Source of the DNA: Bog-257 sp963846715
GTDB taxonomy: Bacteria > Acidobacteriota > Terriglobia > Terriglobales > Acidobacteriaceae
Direction: 5' to 3'
Assembly (NCBI GenBank): GCA_963846715.1
Contig: CAWJXA010000008.1
Location: forward strand, 310,001 to 374,000
Length of the DNA: 64,000 nucleotides
In this document: one piece after another, positions 37,602 to 45,413 of the stretch
Numbering within the stretch: the first letter of the stretch is position 1
Layout: every line of letters begins with the position of its first letter
Program-made: the position numbers and the translations under genes
Notes under the pieces: generated by a model
The model's input: only the letters and a program-made list of their open reading frames with translations
Told to the model about the DNA's origin: nothing
Database searches by the model: none

Positions 37602-38132
37602 TTAAGCGGAAACCACTTGCGAAGCCGCCCCCTGAGGCGAATCGACCGGAGGCAGTTTATTGGCCCGCGCCATCCATCCCTTGTCGAACGCCATGAGCCT
37701 CGGGTTCTTGGACTCCAACAGTTTGTAGTGCGTGGTGATCAGATTGATCATAGCGGCAAGAAATGGGGCCGGAGTAGCGGCATTGATGGCATTCACCGTC
37801 ATCGGCCCCATGTTGCCGTCGACGTCCGCAGACTGGAATCCCAGCGCATGCTGTGCGATCGTGACCGCGGCAACCAGCCCGAGGTTCACATGCATGTCGA
37901 ACAGTTTCGTAGCCACCTCCTGCGAAGTGAGGTTCGCATAGGGAGCCTTGTTCCAGTAGTTCGACTGATAAAAGGACATAGCCTGGTCGCGAGTGATGAA
38001 CCTGATGTTGACGCCAGGCATGTCGCGCTGCAAGATACCAAAATTCGTGGCCCCGCCCGGATCATTGGGGTTGTCGCTGAAGCCACCCTCATTGACCAGC
38101 ATGTACTGGACCGCCGGAAGAAATTCCGCCAT
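37602..38132 (-). CDS. GH108-type N-acetylmuramidase (endolysin-like)
   Basis: 176 residues from the ATG at 38132, which has AAGGA five bases upstream. The frame is open to 38168. The motif LVNEGGFSDNPNDPGGATNF is the GH108 signature, with the catalytic Glu15 in NEGG. NYWNKAPYANL follows, and the second half is a small peptidoglycan-binding-3-like domain (QHALGFQSADVDGNMGPMT). It should cleave the glycan strands of peptidoglycan. There is no signal peptide, so it needs a holin, a pore or cell lysis to reach the wall. It is the last gene of the six-gene cluster ending beside tRNA-Pro. Confidence 0.85.
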   Translation of the reverse strand: MAEFLPAVQYMLVNEGGFSDNPNDPGGATNFGILQRDMPGVNIRFITRDQAMSFYQSNYWNKAPYANLTSQEVATKLFDMHVNLGLVAAVTIAQHALGFQSADVDGNMGPMTVNAINAATPAPFLAAMINLITTHYKLLESKNPRLMAFDKGWMARANKLPPVDSPQGAASQVVSA

Positions 38133-38230
38133 TGTGTCCTTGCCTTTATTGGCCGGGAGCTCGATCAAGTTGAGGAACTCCCAAGCACTAACCTATTGCG
38201 AGCTGCCGCTTACAAGACGATCAACTTACC

Positions 38231-38665
38231 CTACGAGTTGGCGAACGCTCCATCCGTAGGCAGGCAGCCTCCATCCATGTCCCAGCTCTCGCCGTCACGT
38301 GGACGATCGGACTTCTCAGTTATGTACTGTTCGGACTGGCCATACATCCATCCCGCGATTGCTAGAACTGCAGGCTCCTCGAAAGAGCTGCTGGTTCCGA
38401 GGGTAGTGCCGACCAGCGTTGCCATTCCCGCAACGTCGAGTTGCGTAATGTCGGTAGACGCGAGAGCCGCTTTGGCGTCGTCATCGCTCAGCGTTGCCAC
38501 AACCCCAGCCGCGCTTTTCAGCGCGTCCCGCACAGTCTCATCTCCGTCGACCACGATGACCGTCGGATCGAGCATGGAATGCAAGCTTCCGGAATTATTT
38601 GCAATCGAGGTCGAAATAACCCCGCTGTCGGCATCGGTCGAGAGCACTACCAAGATCTGTTGCAT
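38231..38665 (-). CDS. Unknown small acidic protein in the caspase cluster
   Basis: 144 residues; TAGGAG lies nine bases before the ATG. I do not recognise the family. The N-terminus MQQILVVLSTDADSGVISTS looks like a beta-alpha start. The middle (DETVRDALKSAAGVVATLSD) is helical and the end is acidic with WDMDGGCLPTDGAF. No signal peptide or membrane helix. Spacing to neighbours on the same strand is 43 and about 98 bp. The lone Cys in GGC near the C-terminus could be a processing or attachment point, but this is speculation. Confidence 0.65.
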   Translation of the reverse strand: MQQILVVLSTDADSGVISTSIANNSGSLHSMLDPTVIVVDGDETVRDALKSAAGVVATLSDDDAKAALASTDITQLDVAGMATLVGTTLGTSSSFEEPAVLAIAGWMYGQSEQYITEKSDRPRDGESWDMDGGCLPTDGAFANS

Positions 38666-38708
38666 AGATAAATCTCCTAAGGATCCCGTATAACGGTCGC
38701 GTACCAGC

Positions 38709-39545
38709 TCAGGGCTCGAGGACGTCGAGAGTACCGTTGCTGTTTCGGTCCACCCACCCCAGGTGTCCGGGCGTAGCGGGACACATGGCCTCTTTATTGT
38801 TCTTCATCAAGCAATCAACGGAGCTGGCATTGGATATCTCGCAATTGCTGTTGGCGATCTGCAAATGTCCGGCCTTAGCGCTGACGCTGCATTTACTGTC
38901 GGTGTATTCATCCGGTGCGCCGAAGATGTGACCACTCTCGTGCGCAAACACCCGGTCGATGTTGGTGTCGCCCCACCCCTTCGATCCGGTATTGCGAAAG
39001 CCGCCGGTACCGTCGGCGTTGGGATCTGTCAGGTCGGCCAGCCAGGGGTAGCACATCGTGATTCTTCCCAGAGATTGGTCTGTGTAGGCCATCCATTTGG
39101 CCATGTACTTGGTAAAGAAAACGACATAGGCGGCATCGGGCGTAGCTGTGGCCCATGATTTTGCCATCAGCTTTTGCACATATTGTGAGATCCCGGCTTG
39201 TCCCGTCGAAAGGCCCAGAGCTGTCAGTGCCGGGTCGCGCCACACTTTTTCCCGCTTCTCGTAATTGTCCGAGCTATTCGACTCGGAGCCCTTCGTCGGA
39301 GGCGCGGGCACAGACGAAGGATCCAGGTCCAGTTTCACGGTGTCGATCTGCGCCATGAAGAACAATGGAACCTTCGTCCCGCCGGCGGTAACCACGCCCT
39401 TTAATCGGTATAGAACGTCGAAGGCTTGCCACGCTTCTGTGGCCACGGTCAACTTTTCCGCAGCAGTAAACTCCGCCTCGCTTCCGGCTTTTCCGTCAAC
39501 GATGACAATGCCGACAGCGACATTGCCCACCATGAAATCCCGCAT
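38709..39545 (-). CDS. Metzincin-like zinc peptidase (HExxHxxGxxD)
   Basis: 278 residues from the second ATG (39545), because GGGAGGGG lies just before it; the first ATG is 12 bases upstream. The zinc motif AHESGHIFGAPDEY is at 201-214, so the ligands would be His202, His206 and Asp212, as in HExxHxxGxxD peptidases. Four cysteines follow (219, 235, 245, 255) with DCLMKNN, resembling a metzincin Met-turn. The last residues DRNSNGTLD form an EF-hand-like calcium loop. The first 60 residues form an unrecognised beta domain. No signal peptide is visible. It lies between the larger RPW-domain genes and the small unknown gene, probably in one operon. Confidence 0.75.
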   Translation of the reverse strand: MRDFMVGNVAVGIVIVDGKAGSEAEFTAAEKLTVATEAWQAFDVLYRLKGVVTAGGTKVPLFFMAQIDTVKLDLDPSSVPAPPTKGSESNSSDNYEKREKVWRDPALTALGLSTGQAGISQYVQKLMAKSWATATPDAAYVVFFTKYMAKWMAYTDQSLGRITMCYPWLADLTDPNADGTGGFRNTGSKGWGDTNIDRVFAHESGHIFGAPDEYTDSKCSVSAKAGHLQIANSNCEISNASSVDCLMKNNKEAMCPATPGHLGWVDRNSNGTLDVLEP

Positions 39546-39593
39546 CGCCCCTCCCATTCACGGGTAAAGCTCTGTTAAACGTCGCCCTGCGAG

Positions 39594-41471
39594 TTAGGTT
39601 CCAGGGGCGCTTGTGCTGGTTGGCGGTGCCCCTGTAGCGCTGCCAGTTCCGCTACCACCTGCGGTCGCATCGGATGAACCGCTCGCAGATGGCGTCGATG
39701 CACTCGAGGCGCTCGTGCCGGTTGCGGCCGTTCCTGAAGCACTGCTTCCACCTCCCGCTGTCGCACCGGATGAAGCACTCACCGGTGGCGTCGATCCACC
39801 TGAGGTGCTCGCCCCGCTGCCAGTTGCAGCCGTTCCCGACGAACTGCTTCCGCCTCCCGCTGTCGCATCGGATGAGCCGCCCGCCGGCTGCGTCGATCCA
39901 CCTGATGTGCTCGCCCCGCTGCCGGTTGCAGCCGTTCCCGACGAACTGCTCCCGCCTCCCGCACTCGGAGCGGACGAGCCGCTCGCCGGCTGCGTCGATC
40001 CACCTGACGTGCTCGCCCCGCTGCCGGTTGCGGCCGTTCCTGAAGCACTGCTTCCGTCCCCCGCACTCGGAGCGACCGAGCCGCTTGCCGGCTGCGTCGA
40101 CCCACCTGAGGTGCTCCCGCCGGTTGCAGTTGCGGCTGCACCTGAAGTGTCGCTGGTGGTCGTTGTCGGCGACACCGGCAGAGCAGGATCTGCGACCGGA
40201 GGTAGCACCGGTAACGCGGCGCAAAACCAGCCGACAATCTGCATGCCGGGGCAGCTGAGCGTTCCCGACTTAGCATCGAAGCTGCTGCCTACCAGGGAGA
40301 ACGGCCCAAACCCGGCGGATCCCTGAACGTTGGTGAGGTCCTGTTGCGACCATTGAGCTGAGATCTTCAAATTACGAATCGCCACAAATCCCGTCGTCAG
40401 TACCGGCATCAAGCCTGTAGGACCGCCCGCCGGGTTATTCGAAATGTCACCTCGTGCATAGTCGGGGACATACCAATTCCTCAACATCAACAGCGTGTCG
40501 GGGAACCACGGCCGGTTCAACATCACGATGCAGTGATCGAAGCTGATGTCGATGCTATTCGTAACCACCTGTTGCGGAGTGGTGCTGGCATTCAACGCTG
40601 CTGTCGCCTGAGTGAGTTGCAGTGGGGCCGCCACGATATGCGCAGGCTGCACGGCAATGGGCGCCTTGGGCAAGCCGGCCAAGATCGCTGGTGATGCCAC
40701 GACAGGTTTCGCAGCCGCAAATGCCTTATCGCCGTCGAAGGAAATATGGCTTTGAGCAGCGCCGGCTAAATGAGCTTGCATCATCATTGGGCGGGCCATT
40801 ATCACGGGGTGTGGAGCACTCTGTGGCGTGGCTGCGGCTACGGCCAGCAAAGGGTGCTGCATGGCGACCGGTTGCCGCAGCGCATATTGCATATTTTGCG
40901 GCACCACGCGCCATACCGGCGGATGAAGGATTATGTTCCTTGGAGGCGCCGGTGGAGGAGTTGGCGGAGGCATGGTTCCGGTCGTATGCTGGTCCCCAAC
41001 GGAATGCGGCGTCCAATTGGCCGCGGCGCTGGATACGTACCAGTCCGTAGGACTTGCGTATACCGGATGAAACCGATGGTCCGGTACGCCGTCCATCGAA
41101 CCCAGAGTCGCTCCAAATTTCGTACCCGCATCCAGCTTGGTCGCACCCAGCGCGGTTAGAGCGTTAGCGCTGGCCGGCTCAGACGCCTGGATGATCAAAC
41201 TGATGGTGCCATCCACCGTGTTCATGGCTCGACTGATGGAGCCATTCTTGATGAGCGGCACCTCGTTCGCGATAACGGAAAGGCGCTCCACTGCTAGTGG
41301 GGCCAGCAGCGCCCCATTCGGATCGGAGGGATCGAGTTTGAACATCCCATCCGAAATCGGAATTCCCAAAGTCTCAAAAGCAAGGAATGCCTGGTCGCTC
41401 GCCGTTGAGGCATAGATGCTTGAGAAGAGGTCATAGACCTTTTGCAGGAGATCGGATGTATCGGCAGGCAT
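39594..41471 (-). CDS. RPW-domain protein A with long Ser/Gly/Thr repeat tail
   Basis: 625 residues; GGGAG lies six bases before the ATG. The family is not recognised. A helical N-terminus with FLAFETLGIPIS (29-40) is followed by a Pro/Ala/His/Met-rich linker (about 165-290). A beta-rich domain at 305-432 carries RPWFPDTLLMLRNWY (320-334), GDIS, then GSAGFGPFSLVGSS and CPGMQIVGWF. About 165 residues of 34-residue Ser/Gly/Ala/Thr repeats complete it. No signal peptide. The next protein upstream shares both the TLG(I/M)PI start and the RPW domain, so they are paralogues. The RPW domain, with its Gly/Ser hairpin, resembles proteins that insert beta-hairpins, but that is inference. Confidence 0.7.
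   Translation of the reverse strand: MPADTSDLLQKVYDLFSSIYASTASDQAFLAFETLGIPISDGMFKLDPSDPNGALLAPLAVERLSVIANEVPLIKNGSISRAMNTVDGTISLIIQASEPASANALTALGATKLDAGTKFGATLGSMDGVPDHRFHPVYASPTDWYVSSAAANWTPHSVGDQHTTGTMPPPTPPPAPPRNIILHPPVWRVVPQNMQYALRQPVAMQHPLLAVAAATPQSAPHPVIMARPMMMQAHLAGAAQSHISFDGDKAFAAAKPVVASPAILAGLPKAPIAVQPAHIVAAPLQLTQATAALNASTTPQQVVTNSIDISFDHCIVMLNRPWFPDTLLMLRNWYVPDYARGDISNNPAGGPTGLMPVLTTGFVAIRNLKISAQWSQQDLTNVQGSAGFGPFSLVGSSFDAKSGTLSCPGMQIVGWFCAALPVLPPVADPALPVSPTTTTSDTSGAAATATGGSTSGGSTQPASGSVAPSAGDGSSASGTAATGSGASTSGGSTQPASGSSAPSAGGGSSSSGTAATGSGASTSGGSTQPAGGSSDATAGGGSSSSGTAATGSGASTSGGSTPPVSASSGATAGGGSSASGTAATGTSASSASTPSASGSSDATAGGSGTGSATGAPPTSTSAPGT
39650..40145 (-). repeat. Tandem 102-bp repeats in RPW protein A
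   Basis: About five copies of a 34-codon unit (core SGGSTQPASG, then GTAATGSGAS), the last copy degraded. The DNA copies are nearly identical in places (GCCGTTCCCGACGAACTGCT recurs), so slippage or recombination can change copy number. Confidence 0.8.
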
Positions 41472-41537
41472 TTCGGCTCCCTATGTTTGTCCACGAAAAG
41501 AGCGGCGGCGGCTTTTGGCCGCCACCACAATTCCGGT

Positions 41538-43328
41538 TTACTTGGTAGCAGCGGTTGCGGCGGCCGTGCCCGTGGCAGCTGCACCGGTGGCGGCCGTTCC
41601 CGTCGCGGCCGTGCTGGTCGCGTCGGGCGCGGTTTTCCCGAACTCCGGATCGTCGATTGCGGGACAAGCCGGCACAATGTCGCTGAGGAACGCGATGATC
41701 TGCGCGCCCGGAATTTCCAGCGTCTCGCCGTCGAAGGTGGTGCCGAAATAGCTGCTACCGTCGCGCCCGGAGAAACTGGAGCCCTGACCTTGGGCCGACT
41801 GCTGCGAATGGCTTGCACTCCCTCCGAAGCTGACGAAACCAAGGCAGACACCTGCGCTTCCGGATTCCTGGCTGGCACTGGCGCTGGAACTACTCTGTGA
41901 GTCGCCATACATGCTGCTCAATACGTTGCCTGCGGAACCCCATTGGCTCGTGCTGATTTTTACATCGCGGATTACCAGCGCTTGCTGTGGGATCATCGGC
42001 AGCAGCGGGAGCTTGGTCGTGTCCTTAATATTGGCCTGGCTTGCCTGCTCCCCATTGCTGATTGCATTCTTTTGCGAGCCGCGCAGATACCAGCCCTGCA
42101 TGTAGAAAAGATCGCTGCAAAGCCAGGGCCGATAGATGGTACAGAGCGCGTAGGACATGGTGATATTAAGATTGGTCGCGTCAGAGCCGAATACATTGCT
42201 GGACTGTGACGATGAGGAACTTTGGCCGCCCGAAGAGGACGATGATGTCCCGCCACTTCCGCCAAATGCAGCAAAGCCGAGCATGACGCCGCCGCTGCCG
42301 CCGGTAGAAGAGCTCTTATTAAACCAGGAGTACTGGCTCTGCGAGGTGGCATGTTGAACGTCATAGCTTTTGTAGCTGCTGGCATTCACGCTCAACGTCT
42401 GCCAGCCCTCATCATCGTCATCCGGATCGGCCCATCCCGAAGGCATAATGAAGGAGTATGGAACCTTGGTAGGAACAGCACCGGTAAGACCCAGGTCCCA
42501 TTGATCGTAGAGGTCCCTGGCTTGGGCCACCATGTGCGCCTGGATCGGATTGCCCTTCGAAGCTAAGGTGTCGAGCGCTCCTTCAACATCCTGAGCTCCG
42601 TCGTCAATCAACTGCTGCTTAGCCTGGTCCACCATATTCTGGTAAGTCACCGAAGTGACCGGCCAGATGGCCATTTGGTTGGCATCGGTTCTGGCCGCAG
42701 CGTAGGCCTGCGCGTATTGCGCCTTGGCCAACCCATAATTGGTGCTATTGGTGAGGTACTTCTTGTACATATCGCTTTTCGCGGTCGAGATGGTTCCGTC
42801 ATCGTTGACCTTAAAGAGAATCCTTCTGGCTTTGTCGATGGCCGCTGTTACGGCAGGGTCGGGCGCCTCATTGACCGTCGTCGGCTGCATCGCGCTGATT
42901 ATGCCTTCATAGGAAAAGTTCAAGTGCTGCCCAGTCGGATATTCCAGATATGTCCCGTCGGTAGTCACCTGCAACATGGTGTTACACAGCACTGACGTCT
43001 TATAGGCGGCGGCTAAAGCGCGGGCTGCCTTGGGATCCGGAGGAGGTGGCGGAGCAGGTGCAGCCGTTCCACCAGCAGGCGGAGCGGGAGCTGGCGCCGC
43101 TGGAGCCGTTCCCTGCGCGACTGCATCTTTAACATTAATATCGCCCTGCGGCGTCCAGGGATTCACGAAGTCCACCGGATCGATGGGCATGCCCAAGGTC
43201 ATCATGGAATAAACCCTGCCACCGCCCAGCGGTTTGTCGTCGCTTCTAACCGGGACGGCTTGCTTCACGCGATTGATCAGCTGATCGAAGATCGCCAATA
43301 CTGCTGCACCTGGTTCGTTGGTATTCAT
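41538..43328 (-). CDS. RPW-domain protein B with two Ser/Gly hairpin regions
   Basis: 596 residues; AGGAG eight bases before the ATG. Unrecognised family, paralogous to the next gene. The N-terminus has MMTLGMPIDPVDF (42-54), then an Ala/Pro linker (74-100), a helical middle (100-290), and the RPW region (385-565) with YRPWLCSDLFYMQGWYLRG. Two Ser/Gly-rich stretches, 337-384 and 466-530, each centre on an L-G-F-x-x-F-G-G core (VMLGFAAFGG, VCLGFVSFGG) flanked by Ser runs. They look like alternating amphipathic hairpins. The tail is (A/T)G-rich. No signal peptide. It lies 209 bp downstream of the caspase gene and 66 bp before protein A. Confidence 0.72.
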   Translation of the reverse strand: MNTNEPGAAVLAIFDQLINRVKQAVPVRSDDKPLGGGRVYSMMTLGMPIDPVDFVNPWTPQGDINVKDAVAQGTAPAAPAPAPPAGGTAAPAPPPPPDPKAARALAAAYKTSVLCNTMLQVTTDGTYLEYPTGQHLNFSYEGIISAMQPTTVNEAPDPAVTAAIDKARRILFKVNDDGTISTAKSDMYKKYLTNSTNYGLAKAQYAQAYAAARTDANQMAIWPVTSVTYQNMVDQAKQQLIDDGAQDVEGALDTLASKGNPIQAHMVAQARDLYDQWDLGLTGAVPTKVPYSFIMPSGWADPDDDDEGWQTLSVNASSYKSYDVQHATSQSQYSWFNKSSSTGGSGGVMLGFAAFGGSGGTSSSSSGGQSSSSSQSSNVFGSDATNLNITMSYALCTIYRPWLCSDLFYMQGWYLRGSQKNAISNGEQASQANIKDTTKLPLLPMIPQQALVIRDVKISTSQWGSAGNVLSSMYGDSQSSSSASASQESGSAGVCLGFVSFGGSASHSQQSAQGQGSSFSGRDGSSYFGTTFDGETLEIPGAQIIAFLSDIVPACPAIDDPEFGKTAPDATSTAATGTAATGAAATGTAAATAATK

Positions 43329-43537
43329 GTCGATTGCTCCTTATTCCTGAGGTTAAGGGTTTTGGGAGGGATCCAGCCCACTGTGGAGGGAATGGAATGA
43401 AATGTCTCTCGCCCGCAATCCCGCAATTCTATATCAGATCACTCACAAAGAACTCCCTGCAGCGAAGCTAATTTAGTTTTCTCGTCGCCCATCGAATCGA
43501 TGGCACCACCTATAGGCTATGGCCTAGTCCTATAAGG

Positions 43538-44458
43538 CTATTGGACGCTGTAGTTCCAGCCCGCCAGGAAGTTCTCCTCCAGTCGCACTGGTCGCCCGCG
43601 CAATTGAGGAGTCTGAGGAGGCGTGCCGTAGGTAGACACATAGCTCGATACTGTCTGGCGCAGAGCCGCCACTAAGTCCGTATGGTTGATTTGAAAGTTA
43701 CAAGCATTGACGGCGTCGATAATTGCCTTAGTGAAGAAACCATGCCCAAGGTCGGACCGTTCCTCCGACTCCTCGCCATAGTCACAAGCGCTTAGCAACG
43801 TCGCCTTAGCACTGTCAGGGTTATCTTTGGACGCATCTACCGACATCGTACAAACGCCTTTATCCGGTAGTTGCAGGTTAGAAACGTTATTGTCAAGAGT
43901 GCTGGGGTCCGGCAGGCAAATCCATGGAATTATCGCGCTACAGCTCTGCTGAAACGCTTCCGCCGAAGGACTATCCCACACAAATGCTCGTGAATCAGGC
44001 GAGAGATACATACCTCCCGAGTTGCAACTATCGAGGACCAGAGTGAAGTTAACAAAGTCCGGCTGCAACCCATCCGCCAGCTTAGCAATTTGCGAGCTAA
44101 CTACCAGGTTGGCGTCGTATGGCACAATCGCTTCATAATATCGGGTGCTTGCGTCACCTGGCGTCTCGGGCAATCTGCCGCCGTGGCCCGAAAAATAAAA
44201 GCACACCACATCTCCCGCTTGACTCTTCGTTAGCAGGTCGTTAATGCCCGTAACAATAGCTTGCGACGTCGCCTGGGTATCTTGTAGCACGGTAACCTCG
44301 TCAAAGATGAAAGAGTCCTTCAGCAATTGTGAGAAGTCATTGGCGTCGGCTAGACACCAGTGAAGGTTCGGGGCGGTCAACTTCAGATTGCCGATCGTGA
44401 CGCCGCCGTTCCAAGACGAATAATCGTTGACTGCGGCAACGAGAGCGCGCTTCGCCAT
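43538..44458 (-). CDS. Caspase-like cysteine peptidase (C14, metacaspase type)
   Basis: 306 residues; AGGAG seven bases before the ATG. The His-Cys dyad is clear: His92 in CFYFSGHGGRLPE and Cys145 in TLVLDSCNSGGMY. The p20-like core is preceded by NLHWCLADANDFSQLL, and a p10-like region follows with LLSACDYGEESEER and GHGFFTKAIIDAV. No extra effector or sensor domain is fused, and there is no signal peptide. Metacaspase-type enzymes cleave after Arg/Lys and often control cell death or defence. It is the first gene of a six-gene same-strand cluster. A 209-bp gap follows, so the rest may have its own promoter. Its targets may be the neighbouring RPW proteins; this is inference. Confidence 0.9.
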   Translation of the reverse strand: MAKRALVAAVNDYSSWNGGVTIGNLKLTAPNLHWCLADANDFSQLLKDSFIFDEVTVLQDTQATSQAIVTGINDLLTKSQAGDVVCFYFSGHGGRLPETPGDASTRYYEAIVPYDANLVVSSQIAKLADGLQPDFVNFTLVLDSCNSGGMYLSPDSRAFVWDSPSAEAFQQSCSAIIPWICLPDPSTLDNNVSNLQLPDKGVCTMSVDASKDNPDSAKATLLSACDYGEESEERSDLGHGFFTKAIIDAVNACNFQINHTDLVAALRQTVSSYVSTYGTPPQTPQLRGRPVRLEENFLAGWNYSVQ

Positions 44459-45413
44459 CGTAATTCTCCTTTAAGTATGGAGCCGGCCCAGGGGGTTTGG
44501 CTCAAGCCTTGTGTCGACTGCAACTACGTTGACTTTTATTGCTACTAGATCGAAGACTTGTGGCGGAGTATCTTCGATTGCCTGCTTGTCTCAGCTATAG
44601 TGCATGCCAGCTTCCACTCCGCGAAGAGGTATACGACCATCCAGCCCGTATGCCACATAGGGACTTAACTCTAAACAGGCGCCTGCAGAGCAAGCTTACG
44701 AACAGTAAGTGTGCTATCTAGCCAGATAGCAAACCTATCCAAATGGATAGCCATCCTCGGAGACCCGGAAAATGCCTGGCTCATCGAGAGCCTGTTCATG
44801 TGGCCATCGAGAGTTTTAGATATCGACACATGCCAGACCGGAAGGTCGATTGACGAGTCTTGTGACGCAAGCCACAGGCTCGGCTAGCGCCATCCCAGGC
44901 GCTAGAGGTTGTTTGCGCACCCGCGATGCTCTTCAGGAAAACTATAGTGGTAGTAGGTCCCTCGGCAGGCTTGGGCCGTGGGCCGAAAGTTAGCTTAATA
45001 GTTCAGCCCACAATAGGAATAACATTGGCCCAAGGGTTGTCTCTGCTACCCATTACTTCACCAGCCTACGGCTGGCACTGGCTATTTGTCTGCAACTAAT
45101 TGCAGCCATCATTGCTCTATACCTGCCAAGTCATTCTTACCACTAGACACTCGCTGGAACGGAACTTGCACAAATCATCAAGGAACTAAATCTCGAAATA
45201 GTCGTTATGGGAATAACGATTGACGACGTGGGACTCTAGCAGGGGGTACCTGTCACGTTGCGACAGAGACGAAAACAAAACGATGAGTCTCTGCATCGAA
45301 ATTAGCGAGTCGGATTGTCGATCATTCCCGTTTCAGTCAGCCACGAGAGCCGCTATCCTGCATCGGCAATCGCGCTTTTCGCGGGCGATACAGCGAACTC
45401 TAAGGAAACTTGC
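44459..45413. other. 955-bp gene-free region upstream of the caspase gene
   Basis: No frame here has family features. Two adjacent hairpins stand at 44713-44730 (GCTATCT / AGATAGC) and 44735-44750 (CTATCC / GGATAG). The composition is more A+T-rich than its neighbours. It should contain the promoters of the caspase gene and of the divergent S53 gene, but none matches consensus well. Confidence 0.5.

Noticed and set aside
39613..40326. Plus-strand Val/Ala/Pro-rich frame of 237 codons
   Set aside because: It mirrors the repeat tail of RPW protein A on the other strand, where the real gene has a ribosome binding site and a paralogue.
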